Shown here in pieces: positions 1 to 13,151 of a stretch of DNA of 64,000 nucleotides. Position 1 is the stretch's first letter, and each line of letters begins with the position of its first letter. The DNA lies in NCBI GenBank assembly GCA_020747065.1, contig JAGMVK010000013.1:1364001-1428000 (forward strand), in the 5' to 3' direction. Made by a program: the position numbers and the translations under genes. The stretch comes from Cadophora sp. MPI-SDFR-AT-0126. Lineage: Eukaryota > Ascomycota > Leotiomycetes > Helotiales > Ploettnerulaceae. A model generated the notes under the pieces. The model was not told the DNA's origin and searched no databases. It saw only the letters and a program-made list of their open reading frames with translations.

Positions 1-1454
1 GCGGAGGCGATTCATCAAAGGGAATAGCAACCTTGCGCCAGACAGTCAGTCACAGTCGTCCTCTGAGGCAAGCGACAGAGGAAGTAGGTGACATGTCGTA
101 CTGCTGGACGACATGCACGGGTTACAACAGACCTCTATCGTTTGTATGAGGGTGCACAAACTGCATCCAAGTAGGAAATGATCATGAGATAGTGACAGAC
201 TCCAGCCTTCAATAGTTGCTTGAATCTGAGGATTTGGAAGTTCGACGCAGCTGGCGCGGCGGATGCGGCTTGTGACTGGTAAGTCGTGCCAAGTGCTATC
301 TCTTTTGTAATGCTAAGTCGAAAGATCTGCCTTTTGGATCAATCCAATTATCAGGCCAATACTAAATCATCTCTCCTCTTTGGACGAGATGCACCAACGA
401 TATCATTGGCGTAGCCACATGATCGGAATATAAAGTCATTGGGAGGCCCCTCCCTGTCTTATGAGTGCTCTCCGTATGTTGACAGAGCCAATCAGACCCC
501 AACCACACCAAATTAGCGGGTCCCTTGGAGAGCATGCAGCTGCTTGAATTCGGAGGTTTGTCCGCCACTCCGACTTAGAAACACCATTCTACAATTCTGT
601 ACGAGAGGTGCAAACTCTACCTCAGGGTCCATGAATCGAAATCCCTGGGAAGATCGCTATCACCTGTCAATATCTCGCAGTTCGAGGTGGCGAACTTCAC
701 AGGAACAGCCGCCCACTACTTTCACCAGCTCATGATGCGACCCCGATATCGACAATCAAGCGAAGGGGACGACTGCTTCTGGGGGACGTAAGATAGGGGA
801 TAAATTCTGGGTCGTGGAATCCGGGTCAGCGTTCGAAGTGTATCGAAATGAACCGTCAAATCCTGGGTTGTAGCTACCCAGACAAATATCTGGGGACGAA
901 CAAGGGAGGCGAACTCAGAACCGGAGGTGACCTCCGTACCTAGCTCTCGCCCCTCCTTACGATGAACACGACCACCACTTCTAGATATCACCCAACTTTC
1001 ACCAATACTGCTCAACTGCAGTTTTCGAGCTTTAAGTCACTCATCCAGCACAGGGGAAAGGCAGGCCTTCCAAGGACTTACACTGTCAACCTGGTGCTTC
1101 CCACACTTCCTACAACTCGTTCTCTGCAAGGGCTTTTTGCACTATCAACATGTCAAGTCCATTCTTGGCGACGCAGGAGAGTGGATGTCTGGCAGAGGTC
1201 TGGCAGATGTTCAAAGACGCATTGTTGACCGAAAATCACCATTAAGGGACGAATAGTCCTTCCTCGGGAAGATAGGCAGCGTCATTTGTCCACCTCTAAG
1301 AATACTGAAGAGGATAGGCCAAAACGAAGATTTCGTAGATCTTAAATCGATCCCTCCCGACGATTTCAAACCTAGCAACTCTAGCAAGGCCATCTTGTTC
1401 GAGTCCTCAGCGAAGCTTCCAACTACAAATCATCGCGTGCTGACACTGGCGTCA
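1..1454. other. left-edge intergenic stretch, no gene recognised
   Basis: Several short open frames occur on both strands, but none shows a recognisable domain, a coherent composition over more than about 90 codons, or splice signals that join them. The stretch lies downstream of the minus-strand regulator that ends at 1455, so its right end probably includes that gene's 3' UTR. Confidence 0.5.
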
Positions 1455-3702
1455 TCAATTCGAATTCAGCAGATTTCGGATCTGCATCAGACTCTGCGCA
1501 CCTCTTTCCTCAGCAGAGGGGAACTTTAGCCGGCGGGCGCCGGTAGTCGATTCACGAAAACCATAAGCAGGACCTTCGACCAACCAGTCGGATGAAAAGG
1601 ACGGGGAATATTTGGAATGGGCTTCGACAACTGGCTGGATATACGTTGGTCTTGTACATGCGTCCAGAAAGTCGTCCATGCCATAGACTTTCTGAGGAGA
1701 TGTCGGCGAGAGCATAAGCTCTGTGAGTTTTCTGGGAAGGAGAATGGCACACTCGATTGCCGATCTTCGTAGCATCTCTTGGAGGGGACCGGCGACAGGA
1801 AAGCCAACTCGAGATTCCATCAAGAGTTCCATGCACAACTGGATAGCCTCGGGCCCATTTTTACTATTTCCATCCTGCGTGCCTTCAGGAAAGAATCGAG
1901 CAATTATATCAGTCAAGTGCAGAGATGCGAGCATCTGCAGCACGGGCTGGTATCGAAAAGTGTACCAGGGTCGATAGAACGTATCGAGTAGCCGAAGTCC
2001 TTCTTGGGCGTGCTCCCAGATCGGTCCTTCAACTAAAAATGACGGGAAGCCTTCGAAATCGAGTAAAGGTCGAAGAAGGTGGACAACTGCGGTAGCATGA
2101 AGAACACTAGCTTGTCAGGAAACCTACCACAAGATTGCAAAGTCAAACTCACAGCAAGTAGAGCACATGGGGAAGCACATGGGGTGCACTGTCCTCGAAA
2201 CTGGCAAGCTCGTCCGGCAGTTCCTCTCGCCAGGCCCTAAGTCTACCATACTGGTGTAGAAACTGCCTCGCAGACACAGGAGGACCACGCTGAGTATATA
2301 TCATAGTGGCGATGTCTTGCAGGATCACAGTCAACTTCGACTTTTCTCTGTTCGTAGTTGCCAGTAGACTTCGACGTGGCTCGGGTTGCTCTTTCGCATA
2401 TCTGTAAGGGTACCAGTTCCCGTTGTCCAGAATGATATCCGCCTCCTCTGTGCTATCATACATCGCGGATTCAACGATTGGTGGCGCTTGGAAAGTCATC
2501 TGCGCCCACTCACTTGGTTCATTAGGAAGTCAGAACGAAGGGAACAGATGTGGACTAACATGTTGAGATTCCTTATTCCACGCACAGTAGCTTTCCAGGA
2601 CTCCGCAAAACCGTCGTTATCTTGGTACGATGCCCGTGGTAGGCTGAGAGTTGATATTCTGAGGTAGGCCGTTGCCCGCAAGGCATTTCCGCGAGCGCAG
2701 TCTACCAAGTGCATCACGGCAAAGGCTTGTATGGTTGTAAGGCTACCATCGTCTGGCTGGAGACTTTTCCGGGCGGCGTCACTGAATTCTGTACCCAGCC
2801 GCTCATAGTCTATCTCATCACCATCGATTGCCGAGTGCAGGCTGCAAGCCAATGCACAAATCGAGTTGACCAGCACGGAAGAGCAGAAGGTCTCCAAATG
2901 TTGGCCATAGCTGTCGGCAAAGTGCCCTTCGCTGAACAATGTATGTACGGGATGAATCCAGGCAAAGTAGAGCTGGAAAAGGTGGTCCAAGATGACTGTG
3001 TCGGAGGTCACCTTGGTCCAGAAAGGCTTCGAGCCTCCCACGCCACTCATTTCGTGATCCGAGGCCTCGTATGTAGAATAATGAGACTCCCTGGGCGAAA
3101 GGGTCTCGAAGTCGGCGACAGGAGAGCGACCAAGCCATTCGACAATTCCATCGTATGTCTCGCCATTCCTAAGGCGTTCGAGGATTTCCGGTACTTTTTC
3201 ATTAGTGGATAGAGCGTGGAGTATCTGTTCAGTCATATGGTCCTTCGCCCTAAGCTCCTTGATCTGCTTGACCAGCTCTTCCTTCGCATGCTTAATGTGA
3301 ATCTCGTAGATGCATTCCGAAGTCTCGATTCGGGTTGCACACCTCTTGCACGGCTTGTTACCATCACACTGCAATCCGTCAGCGTGCTGACTGAAAGCAC
3401 AGAAACGAGCGCCTGGCACAAAAGCTCCGGGATTCGCAGAGGGCAGAGCAAGAACTCGAATCACTGACCTTGGCCCGCGCCTTTTTGCAATTGAGGCAGG
3501 CATTGCGGGTAACTGATTCTGGGACTCTGCGACGTTTGGATGAAGAGGAGCTGCTCCCCGCAGGAGTCTCCTTGTCACCGCGGGGACGGCGCGGGTCAGA
3601 TCCCGTACTCTCGGATGTGGATTGGCTTTGGTTGTTGCTGCTGGCTGATGCACTGCTTTCCCCAAACGAAGGGCGGATTTTGCGAAAATTCGAAGAAGAC
3701 AT
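1455..3702 (-). CDS. Zn(II)2Cys6 transcription factor, NirA-type, fungal-specific TF domain
   Basis: Nuclear DNA-binding regulator. Exons read as 3702-3469, 3368-2560, 2512-2153 and 2106-1455, with introns of 100, 47 and 46 bases; all junctions keep frame, giving 684 residues. The zinc cluster is split by intron 1: cysteines at about 69, 72, 79, 85, 88 and 97 form CX2CX6CX5CX2CX8C, followed by a short lysine-rich linker/coiled coil (HAKEELVKQIKELR). A Ser-rich N-terminus precedes it. The middle homology domain covers about residues 200-430 and includes WAQMTFQAPP, NGNWYPYRY and ATTNREKSKL, which I associate with the nitrogen-assimilation (nirA) annotated group. The start is the Met of MSSSNFRK, because the upstream in-frame Met adds only unlikely leader residues. 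Target genes cannot be told from sequence; no pathway genes lie beside it. Confidence 0.88.
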
Positions 3703-6700
3703 GTTCAAAGTGCGGAATTGACGGAGGTCTCTGCGCAATTATTCGTCTCTGGCCGAGTTTATGTATGCCCTACTGTTGACCGTGGGAAGATAGTGAGTGG
3801 GGTAGAGGTTATTTGGCGACTGCATGGCGAGCTGGGAAGCTTTGTTTATGGTCGTTTGGTGGCAGAATGACATAGTTGGGGAGAGTGGAACACCTTGAGT
3901 CCATCAAAGCGTGATTACGGGATGGAGTGGAATCCTAGCATGAGCTACAGTACAGTGCAGAAATCGATGTGAGCAAATACGCGAATATGCGGCCTGTTCT
4001 GCAGAGGAGGCTCCTTCAACTTTGTCGCCATGCGATATCTACGGGGAAAAGGTCTGCTGCACAAGATGAGATGGGACTATTGGGTCCGGAGCGACATGTA
4101 GTTGATTCGGGCGCCGGACCGATATGTTTGGAGACGGGTTGGCGCCATGAAGTATTATCGATCAATCCTGGTGCTGAGACTTGAGCAGGAGGTTGAAGAA
4201 TCGGATACAGAGCGATTATATGCAGCCCGAGTAAGTCGCAAGACCCTCGACAAATACACCGTAGACCTGGGGATCTCTGGATCCTATTGAGAATCTACGT
4301 ACTAGGTCGTCCCGGAGGTGGATGCCACTGCCTAGATGCGATGGTCGGAGGACAAGTGGTTGATGAGATTGAGGACTAAAGCAATCTGAAGATCAATGAG
4401 GGGGCTAAGGCTGGCGACTGGAAGTATGACGCCTGTGAGCCAAGTGTGGTTTCTGTTATCAGAGCCTTGAAGCAGGAAGCAGGCCGTCAGATGCAGTCGT
4501 GGATCCGGTCATCAAGGTGTTGGTAATCTGCTAAGGGTCTTGCCACCGCACCAAGACTACAATACGTCGTCTCAATGGTAACGGCTGTCAATGGGCCGGG
4601 CCTGGCCTACAAAAGCCAATGGTGGAGGCGTACGTACCGATTCATTGCCATGGGTCCGATTGGCGGGAAACTAATCGAAAATCATCGACAACGACCTCGC
4701 CCAAGCCACATCATGCAGGTCGTGCTGAACAAGAAGCCTGAAAAAGCTAGAATGGGCCCTTGTTCTACTCGGAATCTTAATTATGAAGCTACTTATCTTT
4801 CCCCTGGCGTGCTGGCGCCTTTATTAAGGTCCTGGCAATCCAGGCACGCGGATACTGGCTTCCAGCACGTTGACCTGAGCAATAATAACACTAACTGGGT
4901 CCACTGCATGCCGAATCATATCAATCAGTTGACGTCTCCTACGGAGAAGCTTCTCGCATCTTGTACCATGACACAATACCATTATGCAGCAGAGCGGTCT
5001 CAGCAAAAATACCATGCTAACCCAGACGTTCTGCATGTAAGTCTACACCGCAAAACCTGTAATACAGAAGTAATTGCAACAAACACACACTCCAAGGCTG
5101 GCCACAAAGCTCGAATCGCCTTTTGGATAGCGCTAAAAAGAGGGTCAGATGCGCTAAACCAAACTTCCCACAGATTCCATCGCAACACTACTGTGTACTC
5201 CAGCATCTGGAGTATCCGGATCCTCGACCGGCGCTCCACTGACATAAGTGTCAAGATCGTCTGCCACTTCTCGAGTGGCCGTTAGTGTCTCGGAAAAGCC
5301 CCCGATACGTTTTTGTTGCTGGAGCTGGTTCTCGAATCCGAAATCGAGATTCGGAGCATCACCCGCCTCCGGCGATGAAGCGCTTCTTTCTAGATACGGA
5401 GAACAGTTTCGGTTTAGTGAGAACACGTCGACGTCAGTGCACGTCAAAATGCGTCTCATACTCTTCGCCAAGCCCCACGGGAATAACATGAGCATCTCAT
5501 GATCATCATGCCACCTTTACAGACGCAACATTGATAAGTGTCGCTTCCTTAGCTGACTGATTGCTCAAAGGCCCATGCCTCAGTCAGACCCTCTTCGAGA
5601 GCTGATGGCGCGCAGAGTTTTTAAAGGGCCTTTCCCTTGCAATGACCACCTCAATTGTGGTCTAGAATCTGGTTTGAGCATCCCAGTCACCATGGAGAAT
5701 CACTTCTAAATTTATCACGACGTTGAATTGGCCAATCAACATTCGTTTGCGGTCTGCCTCCTGCAGTCATAACACAATACTCACGACTTTTTGTAAGATT
5801 CAATATGGTATCGCTTGCGACGTTGCCCTTTGAAACAAACATGCCGGGGGAACTATGATTGCCATCCTCTTATCTTGAAAATAGAACCTTCTAGCCTTGT
5901 TGCTTTGACATAGCAAGTGCATATTGCTGAAGCAAGGGTCGCCCTCAAGTCACCTTTAAGCGCAACGTTCATGCATAACAATGTCACAAACAATCATGGA
6001 ACTTTCCGATAATCTAGTGATTTTCTGATGTTCGGCAGAACGTCCGGGAAACCTTTACTCCGTACTCCATAGGGCCAAATAGGCCGAGAAGGGCGCTCCC
6101 GCATAGCATTCCCAAGTTAGCCAGCACTTGTAAGTTATTCTTGGCACTACCCCAAAACGAGGACATTGTCATGCATAGTAACGTCAAACTCAATTCCTGA
6201 TCATGCCCTATTCCTCATCGGGCAAGGTTTCGATGCCGCGATCGCTCCACCGACTTTGATGGATGGGTGGGCGGCTGACGGTTTGATTTCTCTATTAATT
6301 CCCGATAGTCAACAAACCCTTGATGACACGGACTGATCGTGTATTTGGAGCGGAGGAAACCTCAGTCTCATTTCAAGTATTTCTGAGTTGATATCGAGGT
6401 TCAAATCAAGCTTACAAGGACTCTCTTCAATGACATACAATTGTTTGAGATCTTTATCTCGTCCATTGTTTTATGGGAAGAAACATAGCTATGATGACGT
6501 TGAGGCTGAAACAATCCCGATGTCGTCTATCCTAACCAGATTTTCGCGCTGCCGCAGCAAGCTCAGATCTCGCTTATTTCTGATGTATGAGACATCACAT
6601 ATCTGATGAGATCAGATAAGCCTGAGATTTCGGAATTTCCTGCAAGAACTGCGAAAATGTGAAGATATGCCGTCATTGCTCCCCAAATCCGCTGTCGTTT

Positions 6701-8721
6701 GCAGAATCATGAGGCAGTGGCTTGACATGCCTCCTGTAGCATGCGATGCTGCCTCGAGCTCAGCCCTGTCCGGTCTCATTTGTGTTGAAGTCATTGATGA
6801 TCTACAAGAGATAATGCGCAGGGCTGTCAGGATCTTCATGGGTCCTTGGAGATACGTCAATTTGATGAGTAATCGGGAACGTGGGCGTCATTGTATGTAA
6901 CCATCCCGAATGTACCTGGTGCTTCGCTTGCTGTACTCGATCGAGGGAGCGGATGTGTAGGGGATCGAGGGCATTGGGGACCCCTAGTACCGAATTCTGG
7001 TTTCTGTCCTGCATCTTAGTTGTTGAGGGTATCTGAATTTACCCTTGCTTTTGCGTTTGCATTTTTAATCTTGGTCTGCAATGTAACCCTAGGCGGAAGG
7101 TCACTCTATCAATTTGAGCTGATCTAGGTCTGATTTTATAACCCTCGCTTGGAAGTGAACCCGTTGGATTTTGCATAGTTCAAGTGGATATGCATGGGGA
7201 GCCATGATGTATAAAGTACTGTGAGATGAATTGGGCATAGACTTCAGCTTTACATAGCTTTTGAATTCTCGATCCCAACTAGAGAGTAAGGAGGCGCAGT
7301 ACGCGTCCTGGCGGGATGCACCCACATCTTCACTGCAGTAGTGAGTGAGGCAAGTGAGGTGAAGAGGACATGGAGGCACATCTAGACTCGGCTTATACAT
7401 GCCTAAGCGACGGCTTCCTTATCTGGCAATTCACTCCTCTCGTTGAATTTCGCTTTTTACGCTTTGACATTGACCTTTACTTGTAGCAGGGGCGAAGAAC
7501 GGAGAGCTTATGCTCGGTGCTTGACCTTGGCACTTGCTCGGGCGAGATGTGAGATGGCATGAAGTTTTAGAGTTAAATAAAGCAGAGTATAGCGATTCAA
7601 CGCATGGACATGCATTTTTGGTTCTCGGCCATGCTCGTTCAACTGTCATAGGCGAAGGGAAGAGAGGCCCGGGTGGCGAGAGAGATGGTTGGACATCATT
7701 ATGCAGTGCTAGCTTAGCATGTTTTTACGTGTTCTCAGTTTGGTTTGTCTTGGAGATGTATGGATGTTGAAGGTCTCGGTTATGGAATCCGGGTCCTGGT
7801 TCTAGCTCGTTTGGCTTCCTTCCCTCTCCTCTTGAATAACAGATGAATAACCTATTACGAGATTTCGGGGAATATGGCCCACACTTGGCGCAGGAATATT
7901 GGACCGATGAAGTGCTAATTGGAAAAGTTCCAAGGGGATTGGCTCTGCGATGATGACTTTGGAAATTTTTGATGACGGTGAGAGTTCGAGATGGTGTTGG
8001 GCATGGAGACAACTTTGCGTTTTCGGTGGTCTTGGTACGAGCCGTGAGCAATGGGCTTTATCTGTGGTCCGAAAGGTGGCAGGATATGTTCTTCCTGTCT
8101 TCGGTTAGTGTTGGTTATTAGAGAGAGCTTTTGGCGGGTCTTATGGATTGGAAAGCTGTTGTCTGCTTCAAAGGGAGAAGTACAGGCAGTTTTTGGATTT
8201 GGAGTTGTGAAGTTGAATGGTGTTTGGCAAGGAATGAAAGGACAAATGTGTTATGGATTGGAGTATTTCTAGGGTGTTGAGAAAATATGTCTGCTTAGGA
8301 TGCTGGTGAAATCTTCAAAATTAACTTGTCGTGGACTTTGGCCAAACGAGAGCATTATATTTTCGTTGTCAGATAACAGGCGTAAGAAGTTTCTTGACGA
8401 AGATCTTAGGCGCAATAAGGTACCAGTTTCGCAGGACCTTTTGGGTGAGAATTCTTCAGAGACGGTTCTGTCAGGGTGAGATTGTGTGACCTATAAATCA
8501 CTCTTGCAGATCGCTTCTCGAAGGATAACACGAGATCAATCTTTTCTTGATATTGCCTTGCACACCAAAAGACAGTCACAATCGAATAGACTGCAACCCC
8601 CTGTTGATATTCTCATGGCACTGACAACGGTCTACTCAATGGAGATTTTTGAAATGATCCCTCTTACAATCCATCTGTACCATATCATACATTATACAAT
8701 GTGAACCGCCACTCCGCACGT
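3703..8721. other. 5-kb gene-poor stretch
   Basis: No recognisable gene was found over 5 kb. The longest open frame is 4575-5285 (+, 236 codons) with no familiar motif and poor codon coherence. A 5154-5495 minus-strand frame overlaps it and has a more protein-like acidic composition; it is listed separately. The rest holds AT-rich and T-rich runs (notably 7700-8280) and no LTRs, tRNA or 5S rRNA that I could see. Confidence 0.5.
5154..5495 (-). CDS. possible small hypothetical protein
   Basis: An open frame of 113 codons. The second half (about residues 40-113) is acidic, with Asp/Glu/Val/Thr composition typical of a real disordered tail (DDLDTYVSGAPVEDPDTPDAG). There is no recognised domain, signal peptide or membrane segment, and no spliced partner was found on either side. 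It sits alone in a gene-poor stretch and overlaps a longer but less convincing plus-strand frame. It could be a remnant exon or chance. Confidence 0.22.
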   Translation of the reverse strand: MLMLFPWGLAKSMRRILTCTDVDVFSLNRNCSPYLERSASSPEAGDAPNLDFGFENQLQQQKRIGGFSETLTATREVADDLDTYVSGAPVEDPDTPDAGVHSSVAMESVGSLV

Positions 8722-9507
8722 CTACCATCCTTGATGTTTCAATTGCTTCACCCGCGAGACCGTAGCCTTGAAGCCTTCTAGAAATCTTGTCCTCCATCTC
8801 TCTCTCCGCAGCCTCTTCCTCTTCAAACCTCCTCTCTCGTGAAATCTCTGCTTCATAAAATCATTCTTGACTTTGTTTCTCGCACAGCTCATCTCCATCA
8901 ACCGGAAGCCCTTTGCAACATCAATCCCCGTGCTCCCAATCGTGACACTCCTTCCGGTACTCGGGTTCAAAAGCAGCGGCTTGCGAGGTGGCTTATAGAC
9001 TCCCAGACTATCACTGATAGATTGAGAAGTGCCCAGTCCAGATCTCTTCAGTGGGTTGATGTCTTGCATGCGATTGACGTCCATTGTCGAAGGAGATCGG
9101 GTTTTCACCAAAGTTGCTAGGAGATCACTGGCGCTGCTTCCGCCATTCATGACCCGCTCCCTCTCTGGTGTGAGGGTAGGAACTGTATAGCTAGTAGGCC
9201 GAGATCGTGCAGTCCACCCGAGCGACTTGGCTTGCTCTTCTAATGCTGGCTGGGGCTGAGTTGGGTCGGATTCAGGGATCGAAGCTTCATCGGAGGGTGG
9301 TGGAGCCGCTGTTGTCGTTGCTGATGGCCGGATAGCTTTCTTCTGAACGCTGCTTGTGAATGACCGTTGAGTCTGCCTGTTCGAACATGCCCTATATCCC
9401 AATTGCACGTTGTTTGTCCATCGTACGTTGGACGCCGGCGAAAGGAATGCGGCTAAAGACGATGTCTGCGAGCGCAGCAGCGCGTCGGCGGCTTTTCGAA
9501 GCTCCAT
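8722..9507 (-). CDS. mrp21: mitochondrial small-subunit ribosomal protein bS21m (MRP21-like)
   Basis: Component of the mitochondrial ribosomal small subunit. A single exon of 261 residues starts at MELRKAAD; an in-frame upstream Met exists but lies in what reads as leader sequence. The N-terminal 70 residues are rich in Arg, Ser and Ala with few acids, as expected for a mitochondrial targeting presequence. A long Pro/Ser-rich linker follows. The conserved S21 part is at the C-terminus: GFRLMEMSCARNKVKNDF, then a strongly basic tail (GGLKRKRLRRERWRTRF). This end-loaded layout is usual for fungal Mrp21. It is divergent from the splicing gene at 9810, so about 300 bases serve as promoter for both. 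Confidence 0.87.
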   Translation of the reverse strand: MELRKAADALLRSQTSSLAAFLSPASNVRWTNNVQLGYRACSNRQTQRSFTSSVQKKAIRPSATTTAAPPPSDEASIPESDPTQPQPALEEQAKSLGWTARSRPTSYTVPTLTPERERVMNGGSSASDLLATLVKTRSPSTMDVNRMQDINPLKRSGLGTSQSISDSLGVYKPPRKPLLLNPSTGRSVTIGSTGIDVAKGFRLMEMSCARNKVKNDFMKQRFHERGGLKRKRLRRERWRTRFLEGFKATVSRVKQLKHQGW

Positions 9508-9809
9508 TGACTTTCCATATGTTAGAACATAAAAATATAAATCTGCGAGCACGATGCGACTTACATCGGTGGTGTTGTGGAATGCTGCTGGGGAGTTGTC
9601 GTTGAGGTCTCGATATTTCTCGGATATGCCTGAATGGCGCTAGCAGGGGTTTTGTAGATTTCCATTGTGGAGTGAGTTCACTTTGGACGCGATCATTATT
9701 TGCGCCGAGGACGACAACACCACGACCTTTGATCATTCTTCCCTCGCAGTCTCTCGCAGATTGTAAATCCTCTATTTGAATTCAAGAACCTTCATCAAGT
9801 GTGGACACG
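9508..9809. promoter_or_regulatory. shared divergent promoter of mrp21 and RBM25-like gene
   Basis: A gap of 302 bases lies between the two start codons, which point away from each other. No TATA box is obvious. The only support is position: both genes are housekeeping genes and no other space is available upstream of either start. Confidence 0.5.
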
Positions 9810-12309
9810 ATGTCGTACAATCCCTATGGAGGTAGGTTTTCGGTCTGCAAAGCTCCTGTTGATGCTCGCATGAATAACTTTGCGAATAGCTGCACCTTTT
9901 GGACGCCCACCAGGATTCGGAGGCTTCCCAGGTCAGAGTGGTACTCCACCTGGTATGGGACCTCCCCCAGGAATGGGTAAGAACATCCGCCGCGTCTCCT
10001 CGATAATATACTGACCTTCTGTCGCAGGTCCCCCTCCAGGCATGTCTGCACCAGGAACAGCACCCCCTCCAGGCGTACAACAAGCCAACGCCACTCAGTC
10101 AAGTCGACCCAGTGGCCTCCCTGCCAGCTTTCAAGGTCCTCAGAACATGCCCAATATCAACTTCTCTGCGCCTGTGATTCGCCTAGGCACTGGCCCCTCC
10201 AAGCCCTCAACCCCCTTACCTGGCGCCGCAGGCAGAAGAGAAAGTCAGGATCCAGGATCAGCAGGTGGACGACCAGGCTTGGGCGCAGAGAGGGGAATGG
10301 AGGCACAGCGACAGGCTTTGAGAGACAGCATGATGTCCTTGGTCCCACCTACCAAGGAGGAGATCGTACGCACTATTTTTGTTGGAGGCATCACAGAGGG
10401 AGCGGGAGGCGACGATGGCGTCGAGAGGATTCTCAGCACAGCAGGACGACTACGGAGATGGGATCGAGCTACGGATGCAGATGGAAAGCAGTGCAGTTTT
10501 GGTTTTGCACAATATGATGATGCGGAGAGTTTGGCTACAGCTGTGGAAGTACTCAAGGATATTGAGATCCCGACAAAGAAACAACCACCTAGCAATGGAG
10601 TCAAGAAGGAAGAAGATGATGGGAAGGAGATCGAAAAGAGCAAGTTGTTGGTCTTCGTGGACGACAACTCGCTGAACTATTTGGACAACTGGTCTTCGAA
10701 TCGTGGCGATGATGCTGCTGCTGAACAGGCACGACTGGATGCTGCGAGAGCGGGTTTAAAAGCAGCCATTTACGAGTTATTTCACCCACCAATGTACGTG
10801 AAGTTGGATGAAAGCGGAGAGGATGCTATTATGCAGGATGGCAACGGAGAAAACGTCGAGGTTGTGAACATACCCTTGGCTGTGGACGATGAACTCGCAG
10901 ATATCCCAGCAGAGATGCGCGAGACTGTGGCTCAGGAAATTGCAGCATTCAGAGATCGGAGCACGAGAAGAGACATGGAGCGATTGAAGCGGGAGGAAGA
11001 GATGGAAGCTGCTGAGAGACTACGGAATGGAGCACCACGACCCTCGAGACTTGCATCGCCGCCTCCAAATACTCCTAGTGGACCTGCAGCTGGTACGAAC
11101 AATATCCCACTTGGACCACGAGGAGTTCCAAATGCACCCTCCGGACCTAAGCTTGGTTCGCAAATTCCTCGAGATTACCAAAAGGGTGTCGCATTTGTCA
11201 ACGGCAGTGGTATTAATGGTGCGGCTACTGGAGATGTGTGGATCAATCGCGAGGAGGAGGACGATTCCGCTAGTGACGAGGAATTGGAACGTCGGAGAAC
11301 TGCAAAGAAGGAAGCCGAGCTAGAAAAGACATATTTGGATCAAGAACGAAGATGGCTGAACCGGGAACGCTCTCGGACTGCTGCGGTACAGCGCGAAAAG
11401 GAGCGAGAGGACGAAGACGCAGCTAAAGAAAATGCTGAGAAGGAGAAGATGGCTCAACGGCTTCGTGACTGGGACGATGACGTTGAAGCCGCTCGGAAAG
11501 GAGACGATTACTACGCTGATCGCAGCATGTGGATTCGAAATCGTGCACTATTCCGTGCTCGAGAATCGGCTGCTGATGAACGAGATCGTATAGCAGAGTC
11601 CAAGGAACGTCAACGTGATGTGGCAGATAAGGAGCAGGCTCGGGGTCTGGCAGACTCATTCTTGGATCGCCAAGCTGAGGAATTGGAGTCCAGAGGTGCA
11701 CCCGGACGTGCTCAACAGCCATTCAAATTGTCTCTTGGTGCCGCTGCCCAGAAGGTCCAGAAAGAGAAAGCCCAGCCTCCGAGAAGAACAGTTGCGGAAG
11801 TCGAAGGTTTGCTCGAGGACGAAGAAGATGCTGGCAATTCATCCAAGCGCACTCTTATCCCCATCAAATTCGACCCCTCGGCTCCTGTTGCTCAGATGTC
11901 AGACGAAGAACGTGACCAAGCTGTCCGTCAGTTAGCAGCCGAGATTCCAACTGAGAAAGATGGTCTATGGGCTTGGGAAGTCAAGTGGGAATTCGTAGAT
12001 GACGCCGTCATCGTGGAAAAGCTGCGACCTTTCGTCGAAAAGAAGATCGTGGAGTACCTCGGCGTGCAAGAGCAGCTGCTGGTTGAGGTTGTGGAAGAGC
12101 ACGTTCGTCAGAGAGGCAAGCCACAGGAGTTGGTGGAGCAGTTGGAAGGCGTCAGTATTCCGCTCTCATTTTTCTACTTGTGTTTGATTACGAGGGCCAT
12201 GACTAACATCATGTAGGCTTTGGACGAAGAGGCTGAAGTACTGGTTAAGAAACTCTGGCGAATGGTTATCTTCTTTTCTGAGAGCGAGAAGCGAGGCCTA
12301 TCCGCGTAA
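9810..12309 (+). CDS. RBM25-like RNA-binding protein (RRM + PWI domain)
   Basis: Likely pre-mRNA splicing factor in the nucleus, related to RBM25 and U1-snRNP associated PWI proteins. Exons 9810-9831, 9890-9976, 10028-12150 and 12217-12309 join in frame to 774 residues. The N-terminus is Pro/Gly-rich (MSYNPYGG, then PPGMGPPPGM repeats), split by two short introns. An RRM starts near residue 150 with RNP-like TIFVGGI and CSFGFAQYD. A highly charged Glu/Arg coiled region covers about 430-600 (EREDEDAAKENAEKEK). The C-terminus from about 660 is a PWI domain: LWAWEVKWEF, KKIVEYLG, LVKKLWRMVIFFSE. The last 30 codons are on a separate small exon whose 66-base intron has branch point CTAAC. If the last intron were read through, the protein would lose the end of the PWI fold, so I prefer the spliced model. 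Confidence 0.9.
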
Positions 12310-13151
12310 GAAATGCAGCAAGCTCCCTCTGCGGTCTTAATACTTCTGCGGGGACACATGATTCCGATCAATATAGGCGAGAATTTGTCTCTTGGACGTA
12401 TGCTCACAAGTTTTGTATCTGGCTGGGCCGAGGCGCATTTTGACACTAAGGTTGAGAGGATCTCTTGACCGCATATTGGGCGTTGGAATGGGATGTACAA
12501 CAGGTGCACATCGGGAGTAAGAAAGATCGATAGCGACAACGATAATGCCTGCCGAATATAAATATGGTCTACTAGTAGACTCCAATTTGACTGGCATGAT
12601 ATCATCTCACCTTCTGATTGTCCGTTCCTGTCCCATTTCTTCTAGTCTCCACGGTTCTCAAATGAGCTTCCGTATTTCTTCCCTTATCCGTACGCACTAT
12701 TTTTCTTGTTTACAGTCAACATCCGATGGCAGCCTCGGCTCGAGGTAAACGTCACACCGCCACAGGCTGAAGAAAAAGTTCCCAAGCATATCTGCCGTAG
12801 TCAATTACGCGCTTTCCAAAAAGGGCTGTTCATTTACCACTCGCTTTCCCCATCCCACTGTCACGCAAACGAGATGATTACTCAACATCTTCCCCTCTGC
12901 GGAATGTTTACCCCACAAAGCGCCACAATGTCCGCATGGCCATAACACATGCCTGGATTAGTGAACTAAGCATCTGTAGACATGCTCACTAATCATTTCT
13001 TATTCTCAATAACACTGGAGGCAGCATGAATCTGCAAGAATATCATATTTATATGATCTCTTCCCCTCGCCCCCAATCCCATACCAGCATCAACCCCACC
13101 TCACTTCACCATAACTCAAATACACAGTCAGTTTTTCACTTACACTGCACC
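12310..13151. other. intergenic, 842 bases
   Basis: Holds the 3' UTR of the RBM25-like gene and the promoter of the NmrA-like gene. No ORF with a recognisable product and no repeat was noticed; the stretch just before 13152 is C-rich/A-rich pyrimidine tract typical of a fungal promoter. Confidence 0.6.

Noticed and set aside
4575..5285. Plus-strand open frame of 236 codons
   Set aside because: No motif, unusual mix of residues, no splice context, and overlap with a better-composed minus-strand frame; probably chance.
10042..12216. The 724-codon frame as the full RBM25-like gene
   Set aside because: Two upstream mini-exons extend the Pro/Gly-rich start in phase, and a last exon completes the PWI domain, so the gene runs 9810-12309.
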